A stretch of DNA of 56,756 bases from Burkholderiales bacterium (lineage in GTDB: Bacteria > Pseudomonadota > Gammaproteobacteria > Burkholderiales > UBA11063). Below the pieces are notes generated by a model. That model did not search any database and was not told where the DNA came from. It worked only from the letters and a program-made list of their open reading frames with translations. The translations under genes were made by a program, and so were the position numbers. The stretch lies in contig JAIEPY010000082.1 of the NCBI GenBank assembly GCA_019748155.1, positions 1-56,756 of the forward strand. The letters are read 5' to 3'. Below, in pieces: positions 48,114 through 56,756 of the stretch; within the stretch, counting starts at the first letter, position 1, and every line of letters begins with the position of its first letter.

Positions 48114-48434
48114 CTAGCGGTTACCAACTACGTGAACGTGTAAATGGAAGACCTCCTGTCCACCTTTAAGTCCCGTGTTGATCTGAGTTTTATAACCTCC
48201 GTCCAAACCATATTCTAATGCCAGATTATTAGCTAATATCATGATTTTGCCCATTAAAGCACTATGTTCAGTAGTTAAATGTAACATGCTTTCAATATGC
48301 ATCTTAGGAATTATCAATAAATGAACTTCTGCTTTAGGGTTAATATCATTAAAGACAAAAACATCATTATCCTCATAAACTACTTTAGTTGGAATTTCTT
48401 TACGCACTAATTTACAAAAAATGCAATCGTTCAT
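48114..48434 (-). CDS. HIT-family nucleoside phosphoramidase HinT
   Basis: A 106-residue histidine-triad hydrolase with [12 protein letters not shown] at the start and [11 protein letters not shown] at the end, the catalytic HxHxHxx motif. HinT-type enzymes split aminoacyl-adenylates and AMP-amine conjugates. The start at 48434 gives the standard N-terminus MNDCIFC; the longer frame from 48494 adds an unlikely hydrophobic lead. It is first in the run hinT-tatABC, a neighbourhood seen at the end of his clusters in betaproteobacteria. Confidence 0.9.
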   Translation of the reverse strand: MNDCIFCKLVRKEIPTKVVYEDNDVFVFNDINPKAEVHLLIIPKMHIESMLHLTTEHSALMGKIMILANNLALEYGLDGGYKTQINTGLKGGQEVFHLHVHVVGNR

Positions 48435-48679
48435 ATTATCTATACCACCATAAATTATTATTAAAATTGCTATAAAACAACAAACCAAAGTCAATGACCT
48501 TAATAGTCATTGCAAAAAGTCATGATTCATCGTCTGGAATCGGGAAGAGTATAGCAATTAATTAATGATTAATGATATAATTATAGCTTAGTTTATGCCT
48601 TATTCTCAAGTACGTTTGATGAATAAAGTTTTGAATTCAAATTTTACAGAGTGTTCAAGCCTAGGTGGGAAGTGTTTTA

Positions 48680-50230
48680 ATGTTGAAAAAAGTATTGAAG
48701 ATCAAGCTTAAAGTTGTTACATTGGTTATTATTATTTTAATTTTGGCGCAAGTAGTTACTGCATATTTTTTTGGAGTAATCGCCGAGAAGCAGCTTAATC
48801 TCCAATTTAAACATATGACGGATTCCTCCATGATAACTGTAGTAAAACACGACTATCATCGTGGTTGGTTTAGCTCTGACGAAACTGTAACGCTAGCAGT
48901 AAACAGCCAATTCCTTAAAAATATTGCCAACCTTTTACCTTCAGCGGATAAAGAATCTGCGATAACCCTAAATAAAACTGACTATGTTGTTAATTATTCA
49001 ACTCATATTACCAATGGCGTGTTTGCGGGATGGTTACACGGTAAAATTTATCCAACAATTGCTTATGCCGATACTAGAGTAGTATTACCGGAAAAATTAA
49101 ATAAAATTCTCAATAAATTCTTTGATGGAAAACCTGCATTTAAGATTAATAATGTTGTATTTCTAAATAAAGCAGGTAAATACATAATAACATCACCATC
49201 ATTTAACTATGATGAAGCCCTATCGGGAGTTAAAGTTAGTTGGGGTGGGCTAGATTTAGAAATTGCTTATAATGACAAATTTAATCAATTTGAAAATAAT
49301 CTAGAAGCTCCTTTTTTTGCTATGATTGCTCCGACTAAGGGTGAACTTAGTTTTAGTGGTTTAAATTATAATTCAGTTTCTAGTTATAGTGTCAATCAAA
49401 TTAAAGTTGGTACCACCGATTTTAATCTTACTAGTTTAAAAGTCCAATTACTCGAAAGTAATATTACTCAATTTAAACTTGGTGAAGCAGTGCATTTATT
49501 AACTGGTATTAATTCAGTTGATTTTTTAAATGGAATAGATGCGATTAATCCTACTGATTTTACAATTAGCCGGGTACACTATAACTCATTAAGTAACGAT
49601 CAAAAAAATCTGTTTAGTGCTTCTGCTAAAGCCGGATTTGAAAGCATAACTAGTAATAGTAATAACTATGGTCCGATGAATTTTGATCTGGATATTGGGC
49701 ATATTGATGCACCTGCTTTTAGTAAATTAGCTGATTTGTTAAATTCTGCGGCTAGTGAAGATCAGTCAACTTCAGTTAACCGTGATAAAACCATTGCACA
49801 GCTAAAAACGACTATGCTACCGATATTAGTTAATTCGCCCTTAATAACTTTAAATGAATTTAAGTTAAAAACTCCTAGCGGTCTTATTTCCTTAGCAGGA
49901 AGTGCGACAACGCATAATTTTGAATCTGCGGATATGAGTGAGCAGAGTAAGTTTATGCAAAAGTTATCGTTAAAAATGGGGTTTAATGTACCTAAACCAG
50001 TTTTAGCTTACTTTTTCGTTTTACAAATGAAATACTTCTTAACTTCAGGTAATGCTCAAATGGATAAGCAAAGCTCGGATGCGTTAGTTAAAGTGGTAAA
50101 CATTTTACTGGATAATCAACTTAGTGTCTGGCTCAAGAAGGGCTATTTAAAAGAAAGTGCTAATGAACTTAGTAGCACTATTGCTATGGAAAGTGGCGTG
50201 GTTACGCTCAATGGCGTTGTAACAAAATAA
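48680..50230 (+). CDS. YdgA/DUF945-family protein
   Basis: A 516-residue protein with one N-terminal membrane anchor (about residues 10-32) and a long, beta-rich periplasmic part. The family block HDYHRGWFSSDETV near residue 55 and ITNGVFAGWLHGK near 112 match the DUF945 (YdgA) signature. Its function is poorly known; relatives are cell-envelope proteins that may act with the AsmA-like group. The ATG at 48680 is preferred to a GTG at 48665. It is followed 29 bases later by an MFS gene. Confidence 0.75.
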   Translation: MLKKVLKIKLKVVTLVIIILILAQVVTAYFFGVIAEKQLNLQFKHMTDSSMITVVKHDYHRGWFSSDETVTLAVNSQFLKNIANLLPSADKESAITLNKTDYVVNYSTHITNGVFAGWLHGKIYPTIAYADTRVVLPEKLNKILNKFFDGKPAFKINNVVFLNKAGKYIITSPSFNYDEALSGVKVSWGGLDLEIAYNDKFNQFENNLEAPFFAMIAPTKGELSFSGLNYNSVSSYSVNQIKVGTTDFNLTSLKVQLLESNITQFKLGEAVHLLTGINSVDFLNGIDAINPTDFTISRVHYNSLSNDQKNLFSASAKAGFESITSNSNNYGPMNFDLDIGHIDAPAFSKLADLLNSAASEDQSTSVNRDKTIAQLKTTMLPILVNSPLITLNEFKLKTPSGLISLAGSATTHNFESADMSEQSKFMQKLSLKMGFNVPKPVLAYFFVLQMKYFLTSGNAQMDKQSSDALVKVVNILLDNQLSVWLKKGYLKESANELSSTIAMESGVVTLNGVVTK

Positions 50231-50259
50231 TTCCATAACTGATTTATAGAAGTAACCAG

Positions 50260-51534
50260 ATGAAAGTTGAAAATAGCTTATTAAATACGCGTAAATTTTT
50301 GCCATTATTTAGCGTCCAATTCTTAAATGCGATGAGCGATCATATGCTAAAGAACGCTATTTTGGTAATGATTACTTATCAAGGGCTGACTATTGGTGGC
50401 TTAAGCCCTGAACTCTCGGTTAATATCTCCACGCTCCTATTTATTTTACCATTCTTTTTATTTTCTTCGTATGCGGGTAAAATTGCTGATATGTATAGCA
50501 AGGTTAAATTAATTCGGTACATTAAAATTTGTGAGATCTTTATTATAGTGCTGGCAGCAACAGGGATTTTTAGTCGTAGTGTTGAAATATTAATCTTTTC
50601 ACTTGTGGCTATGGGCACACATTCAACCTTCTTTGGTCCAATTAAATTTTCAATTTTGCCACAATATATCAAAGAGCGTAAAGTTCTATTGCTGGCGAAT
50701 GGGTACATTGAACTAGGAACTTTTGTTGCGGTACTAATCGGACAAACGCTAGGCAGCTGGTATATGGCGAATGAAGAGCTTGAGATTATTGTCGGTCTTA
50801 TGACGTTCTCAACCATTAGTGGTTTAATTTTGAGTTATCGCATGGAAAAGACCATGCCATTAGGGACTAAAGAAAAATTTCATTGGAATTTATTTAAAGA
50901 TACTTGGCTATCATATCGTAAAGTAATCGTAGATAAAAAAATTAAAAATAATATTCATGCAATCTCGTGGTTTTGGGCAATGGGGGTAGTTTACTCAACT
51001 CAGCTCCCCGTGTTTACCCAAATCTATATGGGAGGGTGTGCGCATGTATTTAGTATTTTATTAGCAATTTTTTCGATTTCAATTGGACTTGGATCATTAA
51101 TCTGTGCCAAAATTTCAGATGGGAAAATAGTCAAACAATTTGTAATTCTTGGGTCTGTTGGAATGGCATTTTTTAGCATAATTTTGATTGGGATTAATTT
51201 CCATCCACATGACCATTGTTTAACCTTAGCGGAATTTAGCACCTCTTGGTATGGAGTCGTGAACTATATTTTAATCTTTATGATTGGGTTTTCAGCGGGG
51301 TTTTATTCAGTGACTTGCTATAACGAGTTGCAGGTAATTTCACCGATCGAAATATTATCTCAAGTTATTGGGGTGAATAACGTTTTAAATTCATCTTATA
51401 TGTTACTTTGTTCGCTTATTTGCATTTTGTTATTATTCTTTGTTAATTTGTGGTGGTTGTTTGTCGTTATGATTGTTTCTAATTTACTTTTCGCAATATG
51501 GTATTGGCGGGTAAATTTCAGAGTTGGTTTTTAA
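50260..51534 (+). CDS. MFS transporter, LplT-like (lysophospholipid flippase family)
   Basis: A 424-residue major facilitator with about twelve helices. The opening FLPLFSVQFLNAMSDHMLKNA and the THSTFFGPIKFSILPQ stretch match the LplT and Aas-linked MFS group, which flips lysophospholipids inward for reacylation. No acyltransferase is fused or adjacent. Its 3' end overlaps the convergent thiamine pyrophosphokinase gene by 17 bases. Confidence 0.75.
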   Translation: MKVENSLLNTRKFLPLFSVQFLNAMSDHMLKNAILVMITYQGLTIGGLSPELSVNISTLLFILPFFLFSSYAGKIADMYSKVKLIRYIKICEIFIIVLAATGIFSRSVEILIFSLVAMGTHSTFFGPIKFSILPQYIKERKVLLLANGYIELGTFVAVLIGQTLGSWYMANEELEIIVGLMTFSTISGLILSYRMEKTMPLGTKEKFHWNLFKDTWLSYRKVIVDKKIKNNIHAISWFWAMGVVYSTQLPVFTQIYMGGCAHVFSILLAIFSISIGLGSLICAKISDGKIVKQFVILGSVGMAFFSIILIGINFHPHDHCLTLAEFSTSWYGVVNYILIFMIGFSAGFYSVTCYNELQVISPIEILSQVIGVNNVLNSSYMLLCSLICILLLFFVNLWWLFVVMIVSNLLFAIWYWRVNFRVGF

Positions 51535-52195
51535 TTTCATATGCTCTGAAAACAATTACATTACCACTGCATTCTAAATTTATTTGGTCCGCATTAGCTT
51601 GGTTAAGCGTGCCATGGTTAAGTGCTGTGAAGTTTTGATTGACTAACGGCCATTTTAATTCTCTGCAACTAATCTTGGTGTTTTGATTTAAACAGAAAAA
51701 TGATACTTGCTGCCCTGGTATACTATTGAAACTGTGTCGCCCAGCAGAAAATACTTCTAAAACACCAAAATCACTCAATATTGCGATTTTACTAAATTGT
51801 GCTGAATATTGCTCAAGTAATGCAATATTTGCCAAGGTATGATCTTCTCGTAAACCGGTTGCTGCAAAAATCAGAACTGCTTGTTCAACGCCATAGTTTG
51901 CAGTAATAAAATTTATCGCTTTAGTTAAGTCAGTAGTATTTTGATCGACAAGCTGAATATATGGATTTTTCACAAAGTTCTTGAGGTTGTTGTGATCTGA
52001 TGAGTCTCCGTCACCAATCGCATAATCTGCGATTATTTTATGCTTTGCTAAAGCATTAAGCGCTCCATCACAGGCAATTATTGGGCTGCCACTTATAAGT
52101 TGTGCGATTATCTCAGGATTAGTCGGAAATAATCCATTTGCACAAATACTAATATGTTCTAGGTATTCAGGTATTAATCGAGAGAGCATATTCAT
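51518..52195 (-). CDS. thiN: Thiamine pyrophosphokinase
   Basis: A 225-residue enzyme that makes thiamine pyrophosphate from thiamine and ATP. Diagnostic features are [23 protein letters not shown] (the DGDS motif, normally GDFDS) and a later [12 protein letters not shown]. The start at 52195 overlaps the tsaD stop as ATGA, so the two are translationally coupled; a longer reading from 52225 would run into tsaD. The glycine in place of phenylalanine in the metal motif is a small deviation. Confidence 0.85.
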   Translation of the reverse strand: MNMLSRLIPEYLEHISICANGLFPTNPEIIAQLISGSPIIACDGALNALAKHKIIADYAIGDGDSSDHNNLKNFVKNPYIQLVDQNTTDLTKAINFITANYGVEQAVLIFAATGLREDHTLANIALLEQYSAQFSKIAILSDFGVLEVFSAGRHSFNSIPGQQVSFFCLNQNTKISCRELKWPLVNQNFTALNHGTLNQANADQINLECSGNVIVFRAYEIKNQL

Positions 52196-53220
52196 CCATT
52201 GCTCGCTAAAGTAGTAAGATCCCAACGTGGATGAACATTAAAACTATAGGTGAATTTTTGTTGGTCTAGGCGGATAGCGCCAGCTAGTGCGATCATTGCG
52301 CCATTATCAGTACATAGACGTAATGGTGGGTAAAATGCTTGTGCTTTGATTTTAGCTAATTCGAGGTCTAACTTTTCTCGTAGGCGAATATTAGCACTAA
52401 CCCCGCCAGAGACAACTAAGGTTTTAATTCCAGCTTTTTTTAATGCCAAAACTGATTTTTTCACTAAAACATCGGTGATTGCTTCTTCAATAGATCTGGC
52501 GATATCATATAAAACCTGTCCTTCGAGAGCAATATTCTGGTCTTTTAGATTATTGATGAGTGTTAAAACCGCAGTTTTTAAACCGGAAAAACTCATCGTA
52601 AGATCACCACTATGAATCATTGGACGTGGTAGTTTATAAGTTTCTTGCCCATTTATCGCCAACTCAGCAATATAGCGTCCACCTGGGTAGGGTAACCCCA
52701 GCATTTTTGCCGTTTTATCAAAAGCTTCACCAGCGGCATCGTCTAAAGTATCTCCAAGTAGCTCATATTCACCAATTGTTTTAACTGCAATTAATTGACT
52801 GTGCCCACCAGATGCAAGTAACGCAACAAATGGTGTGCTAGGCTTATTTTGGGCAAGCAGCGGTGATAATAGGTGTCCCTCAAGATGATGAACCGGAATC
52901 ACGGGTAATTGATTAGCAAAACCTATGCTATTAGCTATACTGGCGCCAATTAATAGTGCACCATTTAACCCAGGTCCAGCAGTATAAGCAATAGCATCCA
53001 GATCACTTAATTGACATTTTGCTTGTATCAGACATTCGTCTATTAACGGAATAATTTTACGTAAATGATCACGCGAGGCTAATTCAGGAACTACTCCTCC
53101 ATATTGGCGGTGAAGTTCAATTTGTGAATATAAGGTATCAGCAATTAATCCCAGATTTGTATCATAAATTGCGATTCCTGTTTCGTCGCACGAACTTTCT
53201 ATTCCCAATACCTTCGCCAT
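52192..53220 (-). CDS. tsaD: tRNA N6-threonylcarbamoyladenosine transferase TsaD
   Basis: TsaD transfers the threonylcarbamoyl group to A37 of ANN-decoding tRNAs, together with TsaB and TsaE. The 342 residues include [15 protein letters not shown] at the start, the metal motif [38 protein letters not shown] and [13 protein letters not shown]. It is complete and reads divergently from the unknown gene and mnmE, another tRNA-modification gene. Confidence 0.97.
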   Translation of the reverse strand: MAKVLGIESSCDETGIAIYDTNLGLIADTLYSQIELHRQYGGVVPELASRDHLRKIIPLIDECLIQAKCQLSDLDAIAYTAGPGLNGALLIGASIANSIGFANQLPVIPVHHLEGHLLSPLLAQNKPSTPFVALLASGGHSQLIAVKTIGEYELLGDTLDDAAGEAFDKTAKMLGLPYPGGRYIAELAINGQETYKLPRPMIHSGDLTMSFSGLKTAVLTLINNLKDQNIALEGQVLYDIARSIEEAITDVLVKKSVLALKKAGIKTLVVSGGVSANIRLREKLDLELAKIKAQAFYPPLRLCTDNGAMIALAGAIRLDQQKFTYSFNVHPRWDLTTLASNG

Positions 53221-53442
53221 ATCTTTATTAACCCTAATCTAATTTTAGCCTGTGATTTTATCATAGACTTATTGTTTTGAGCATAGGCTTTGAGCGCTTT
53301 TGTCAATTAATCTAAGCAATTATACTTTGCGAGCATATTTATATAGCATTTTTGCTTAATCTAATATTGGCATGATGTGCTAAAATAAAGGAAATCTGTA
53401 CAAAAGCTCGTGGCAAAATAGCGAGCATTGTAATTATTATAA

Positions 53443-53955
53443 TTGTATAAAGACAAAGCATGGGGTACTAAATTGCAACAATTTACGAATTCTGCATTAG
53501 AGGCAGTGAAATCTTATTTTCAACAAAAAGAGTTAGTCGAGCATAAACCTGAAATTTTAATTGATGAAACAACTGAGCTGTGGCAAGAAGTAAATCTTAT
53601 TCAAAGTGGCGAGGGTAGTCTAAACCAAACTTACCGTGATTTTCTATGGGGTTATGCAATTAATCTAGACCCTAAGCTTAATGATGCTGAAGTTTTGGAG
53701 CAGCTTGTACCGCTTTGGAGTGCTGCACGTGGAAAGAAATTTGCGGCGGATAAACCGATTGATGAATTTTATACCGAGCTTGAACTTAGCTGGTTATGGT
53801 TTTTAATGGTCTCCTGTGCTGGTGAAAATGAATTTGACCAGATTAGAGTAGCAAAAATGCGTGCAATAATCAGACGTTACAGTAATTTACCGCAAATTTG
53901 GCTCTATCTTTGCCAGCTTGATGGTGATGCAATTAAAACCGCTTATACTTTTTAA
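53443..53955 (+). CDS. Protein of unknown function coupled to mnmE
   Basis: I do not recognise this 170-residue protein. It has no signal peptide or membrane helix. It is rich in Trp and acidic residues, with a helical look and the segments YRDFLWGYAINLDPKLND, LVPLWSAARGKKFAA and ELSWLWFLMVSCAGENEF. The start is uncertain: no ATG is in frame, only TTG at 53443 or at 53473, the latter with GGGG eight bases upstream. The stop overlaps the mnmE ATG by one base, so it is probably co-expressed with mnmE. A small hairpin (GCTCG/CGAGC, 53406-53426) lies in its leader. Confidence 0.7.
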   Translation: MYKDKAWGTKLQQFTNSALEAVKSYFQQKELVEHKPEILIDETTELWQEVNLIQSGEGSLNQTYRDFLWGYAINLDPKLNDAEVLEQLVPLWSAARGKKFAADKPIDEFYTELELSWLWFLMVSCAGENEFDQIRVAKMRAIIRRYSNLPQIWLYLCQLDGDAIKTAYTF

Positions 53956-55313
53956 TGAGGCAGTCTGTGCGTTATATACAAGATAATATTGCTGCTATTG
54001 CTAGTGGTTCAGGGCAGGCCGGAGTTGGGGTAATTCGCATTTCTGGTAATAACTTAAGTGAACTTGCTTCTGCTTTAACTGGTAAGCAAAGATTAAAACC
54101 GCGTTTTGCACATTATGGTGAATTTGTTGATGCCACTGGTGAGATAATTGATTCAGGGTTAATTATCTGGTTTGATGCGCCGCGTTCATTTACTGGTGAA
54201 GATGTTTTGGAACTACAGGGACATGGCAGTCCAGTTGTACTAAACATGTTGCTTAGACGTTGTTTGGAATTAGGCTGTCGCTTGGCTGAAGCAGGGGAGT
54301 TTACCAAACGAGCATATCTCAATGGCAAACTGGATTTGGTGCAAGCGGAGAGCATTGCGGATTTGATTCATGCCGAGAGTGAGGCTACTGCCAAAGGAGC
54401 GCTAAAATCGCTAAAAGGTGAATTTTCTCGCCATATTGAGGTAATTAATGAACAATTGATTAACTTGCGTATGTTTGTTGAAGCAACCTTGGATTTTCCT
54501 GAAGAAGATATTGAGTTTATTGCGAATGCGAAAATCAAGCAAAAATTAGAAGCTTTACGTGAACAAATTCATCAGTTGCTATCAAGTACACAGCAGGGGG
54601 TGATTTTAAATAATGGTGCTAATATTGTAATTATTGGTCGCCCCAATGTAGGGAAGTCGAGTCTTCTAAATGCTTTAGCCAATGAAGAAGTTGCTATAGT
54701 TACCTCAATTGCCGGAACGACCCGCGATATAGTGCGGCAAAAAATTATTGTTGATGGTGTTCCATTTAATATCATAGATACTGCAGGAATCCGTGAAACT
54801 CAGGATGTTGTTGAAAAGATTGGAATTGAGCGAGCTCTCTCTGTAGTAAAAGATGCTGATCTCGCTTTGGTGCTAATCGATGATAACGTTGGCATGAGTG
54901 AAGAAGATACGCAAATTCTTAACCAGTTACCCGCAGAATTACCTCGTATTTTTGTTCATAATAAAATTGATTTGTCATCTGGGACTGCTTCTATTGTGGA
55001 TAATGAAAGTGGCACTCAAGTATATATTTCAGCTAAACTTGCTTTGGGAATTGATCTGCTTCGTCAAAAATTATTATCTTTGATTGGCTGGGGAAATTCT
55101 GCTGGCGATGTGTTTTTAGCGCGTACTCGCCATTTGGATGCCATGCGCATAACTGTAAATCATATAGATAGCGCATTTAGCAATTGGCAATCACTAGAGA
55201 TATTGGCGGAGGAGTTGCGCTATTCACATACTGCTCTTAGTAGTATTATAGGTGAATTTAGCGCAGATGATTTGCTTGGGGAGATATTCAGTAAATTCTG
55301 CATTGGAAAGTAG
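53955..55313 (+). CDS. mnmE: tRNA modification GTPase MnmE
   Basis: MnmE with MnmG installs the carboxymethylaminomethyl group at wobble U34 of several tRNAs. The N-terminal folate-binding domain (IAAIASGSGQAGVGVIRISG) is followed by a helical domain, a circularly placed G domain with GRPNVGKSSL (P-loop), TTRDIV, DTAG and NKID, and the C-terminal C-I-G-K motif with the conserved Cys449. The 452-residue length is standard. Its start overlaps the previous stop. Confidence 0.97.
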   Translation: MRQSVRYIQDNIAAIASGSGQAGVGVIRISGNNLSELASALTGKQRLKPRFAHYGEFVDATGEIIDSGLIIWFDAPRSFTGEDVLELQGHGSPVVLNMLLRRCLELGCRLAEAGEFTKRAYLNGKLDLVQAESIADLIHAESEATAKGALKSLKGEFSRHIEVINEQLINLRMFVEATLDFPEEDIEFIANAKIKQKLEALREQIHQLLSSTQQGVILNNGANIVIIGRPNVGKSSLLNALANEEVAIVTSIAGTTRDIVRQKIIVDGVPFNIIDTAGIRETQDVVEKIGIERALSVVKDADLALVLIDDNVGMSEEDTQILNQLPAELPRIFVHNKIDLSSGTASIVDNESGTQVYISAKLALGIDLLRQKLLSLIGWGNSAGDVFLARTRHLDAMRITVNHIDSAFSNWQSLEILAEELRYSHTALSSIIGEFSADDLLGEIFSKFCIGK

Positions 55314-55398
55314 TATTAAAATTGACTATAAAATCTAGCAATACCAGATTATTCTGATGCCATATTTACTTGATGTGGTAAATTAACCTGTGTTAATG

Positions 55399-55413
55399 TC
55401 TAGTATTACTAGA
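55399..55413. repeat. Perfect short palindrome upstream of AbiEi remnant
   Basis: TCTAGTATTACTAGA is an inverted repeat with a central base. It lies about 90 bases before the AbiEi-like remnant in a stretch that otherwise holds no gene (55314-55490). AbiEi antitoxins repress their own promoters by binding inverted repeats, so this might be a leftover operator; that is only inference. Confidence 0.3.
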
Positions 55414-55490
55414 TAATTAATGTATTATATTTACGTAATGATAAAAACATTTCTGTTGCCGTTAGCAAAAATATAAAAATTCCTGCATAG

Positions 55491-55829
55491 TTTGCACATG
55501 CAAATTTTATTCCTGAGAAATTTAATCTTCAGAAATCAGTATTATTAAATGATGAGAATATTCAGCAATATTTAATGTCGGCTGAATTGGATGGCTTAAA
55601 AATAAGCTATTCTTGTAATGAGTTAGCGATACTTGAAATATTATGTACCTGTAAAACTGAGCATGATTATGAGGAATCTAGCCAATTAATGGAGTCTTTT
55701 CCGTACTTGCGTAGTGCTATAGTGCAAGAACTGCTAAATCAGTCTAATTCCATAATAGCAACCAGATTATATCTGCACCTTGCTAAGTTGCACAATCTTG
55801 CTTGGTATAAAAAGCTTGATTTATTATAA
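55491..55829 (+). pseudogene. C-terminal remnant of an AbiEi-family antitoxin
   Basis: The open frame begins right after an in-frame TAG at 55488 and has no ATG until 55575. It reads FIPEKFNLQ..., then LKISYSCNELAILEILC, YEESSQLMESFPYLRSAIVQELL and ATRLYLHLAKLHNLAWYKKLDL, matching the C-terminal domain of type IV AbiEi antitoxins (the AILELL, LMEGL, RLFLYLAE blocks). The N-terminal winged-helix domain is missing and no AbiEii toxin gene follows. This is a broken antitoxin. If translated, the 84-residue piece from 55575 would lack DNA binding. Confidence 0.55.
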
Positions 55830-55950
55830 ATTCGATAGTTCACCGGTAAGCATACGCCATTAACATCGGTATAAAATTCCAAGGCGGTTATGTCATATCA
55901 ATCATAATATCATATCTGTTGTCAATGCGTAAGTCCTAGATTAATTTCTA

Positions 55951-55979
55951 TTGACTAATGTATTATATGGTGCTATAAT
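55951..55979 (+). promoter_or_regulatory. Consensus sigma70 promoter of the RelBE-like pair
   Basis: TTGACT (55951-55956) and TATAAT (55974-55979) are exactly 17 bases apart, about 45 bases before the antitoxin start. This is the closest match to consensus seen in the window, as usual for toxin-antitoxin operons. Confidence 0.75.
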
Positions 55980-56023
55980 GTTCCAATATGACACCTATTT
56001 ACACCATTAAAGGAATTTATAAA

Positions 56024-56257
56024 ATGACTTACAAAACCGTAAAGCTTCCAGCCGAGTTTCTTGAAGAAGTAAAACAATCAGCAACAGAAGAGTTTAGATC
56101 TGTTTCTCAACAGTTGTTGTATTGGGCTACTTTAGGTAAAAAAGTTGCCAAGTCTTATTTCGAGGATGAAGATGATTTAGAACTTGGACAACTAGCGCTA
56201 AAACGCTATCAGGAAGAAAAGCATCTTGCCGTTAAGGTTGATTTAAATGACCTATGA
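56024..56257 (+). CDS. Antitoxin of a type II toxin-antitoxin pair (RelB/ParD-like)
   Basis: A 77-residue protein starting at MTYKTVKLPAEFL, with an N-terminal ribbon-helix-helix-like segment (VKLPAEFLEEVKQSATEEFRSVSQQLLYWA) and an acidic C-terminal half that would wrap the toxin. AAAGGA lies nine bases before the ATG; an in-frame ATG at 55988 lies too near the promoter. It overlaps the toxin gene by 11 bases. It likely represses its own promoter with the toxin. Confidence 0.8.
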   Translation: MTYKTVKLPAEFLEEVKQSATEEFRSVSQQLLYWATLGKKVAKSYFEDEDDLELGQLALKRYQEEKHLAVKVDLNDL

Positions 56258-56531
56258 ACTTAAATTTATTCCGTCGGCGAAAAAAGAGTGGGATAAATTA
56301 GATCATTCAATAAAGCAAATGTTTAAAAAAGCACTTGCCAAGCGGTTGCTTAATCCATTTGTTCCTGCGGCTAAACTTAGAAATCTACCAATTGAATGCT
56401 ATAAGATTAAGTTAAGAACCGTTGGCTACAGATTAATTTATACCGTTGAAAATGGAGAGCTTGTGTTATTAGTTCTAACCATTAATCGTAGAGATGTGGT
56501 TTACGACAAAATAAATGAACTTATTAAATAA
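56247..56531 (+). CDS. RelE/ParE-superfamily toxin
   Basis: A 94-residue toxin: FIPSAKKEWDKLDHSIKQMFKKAL, then KLRNLPIECYKIKLRTVGYRLIYTV and VLLVLTINRRDVVYDK. These form the RelE fold with the basic residues and late aromatic typical of ribosome-dependent mRNA interferases (RelE group) rather than gyrase poisons (ParE). Toxins of this shape are about 90-95 residues. It follows its antitoxin with an 11-base overlap. Downstream of it a CCAGAAT/ATTCTGG inverted repeat lies at about 56535-56572, without a following T-run; the remaining 180 bases hold no gene I can support. Confidence 0.85.
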   Translation: MTYELKFIPSAKKEWDKLDHSIKQMFKKALAKRLLNPFVPAAKLRNLPIECYKIKLRTVGYRLIYTVENGELVLLVLTINRRDVVYDKINELIK

Positions 56532-56756
56532 TCGCCAGAATATTAAATTCAGTTGTTTTTTTGCTAATTCTGGTATCTTCGTCTTTGTAAAAATACACTT
56601 AATAAGTTTAAAATCTAAATGAGGCAAACATGAGTGCGTATGAAAAACCCTTGATAAATTAATCAAACAAATAAATAAGGGTAACTGCTCGCCCACTATC
56701 ATAAGTCAAATTTGCCACTAAGAGCCCAACTGACTGCAACTAATGGGTTTACTCCT

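Noticed and set aside
53406-53426. GCTCG/CGAGC hairpin as riboswitch or small RNA
   Set aside because: Five-base stem only, no conserved riboswitch core visible; probably incidental.
56630-56750. Short frame MSAYEK... continuing in another frame as TLDKLIKQINKGN
   Set aside because: It needs a frameshift, is under 35 codons, and resembles nothing I can name; the window ends soon after.

Overview
The window reads as a compact, AT-rich proteobacterial chromosome, about 57 kb, with no rRNA operon, CRISPR array or intact insertion sequence. The mix of lptD-surA-pdxA, zipA close to ligA, pmbA divergent from darP, and hinT next to tatABC suggests a low-GC betaproteobacterium, perhaps near the Neisseriales. 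That placement is inference from gene order only.

Layout. 1-17.2 kb: core genes, namely acs (acetate activation), pmbA/tldE, darP (50S assembly), zipA, a DUF3141 alpha/beta-hydrolase, ligA, pabA and a pabB-pabC fusion (p-aminobenzoate for folate), pdxA, surA and lptD (outer-membrane biogenesis). 17.4-20.2 kb: a DinG/XPD-like Fe-S helicase and a conserved unknown gene. 20.2-24.8 kb: a small defence island with a fused nuclease-methyltransferase (BcgI-like layout) plus a two-TRD specificity subunit, a broken DUF4160 gene joined to DUF2442, and a HepT-MntA toxin-antitoxin pair with textbook motifs. 24.8-31.4 kb: a run of same-strand genes (rsmD, yfhL-type ferredoxin, two tandem secreted lipase-like hydrolases, mutT, thyA, folA, a DMT exporter), then a CAU tRNA.

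31.6-33.7 kb: a decayed IS3-like transposase remnant followed by a lipoprotein of the GDA1/CD39 apyrase family, unusual in bacteria. 33.7-45.8 kb: a minus-strand iron block, exbB-exbD-TonB-dependent receptor-tonB-iucD-like hydroxylase-two IucA/IucC synthetases-a chimeric acetyltransferase-MFS-an orphan PotD/PotF-like binding protein, with a strong Fur box downstream of a sigma70-like promoter at its head. The enzyme set fits an aerobactin-like hydroxamate/citrate siderophore.

46-55.3 kb: a GntR regulator, tatABC and hinT, a YdgA-family protein, an LplT-like MFS protein, thiamine pyrophosphokinase and tsaD, an unknown gene coupled to mnmE. 55.3-56.7 kb: a second toxin-antitoxin patch, with the C-terminal stump of an AbiEi antitoxin and an intact RelB/RelE-type pair behind a consensus promoter.

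The best candidates for something new are the hsdM/hsdS junction (specificity gene lacking a usable ATG, with a T7 slippery run at the end of hsdM), the acetyltransferase with a second unknown domain inside the siderophore operon, the bacterial CD39-like lipoprotein, and the tandem lipase pair.
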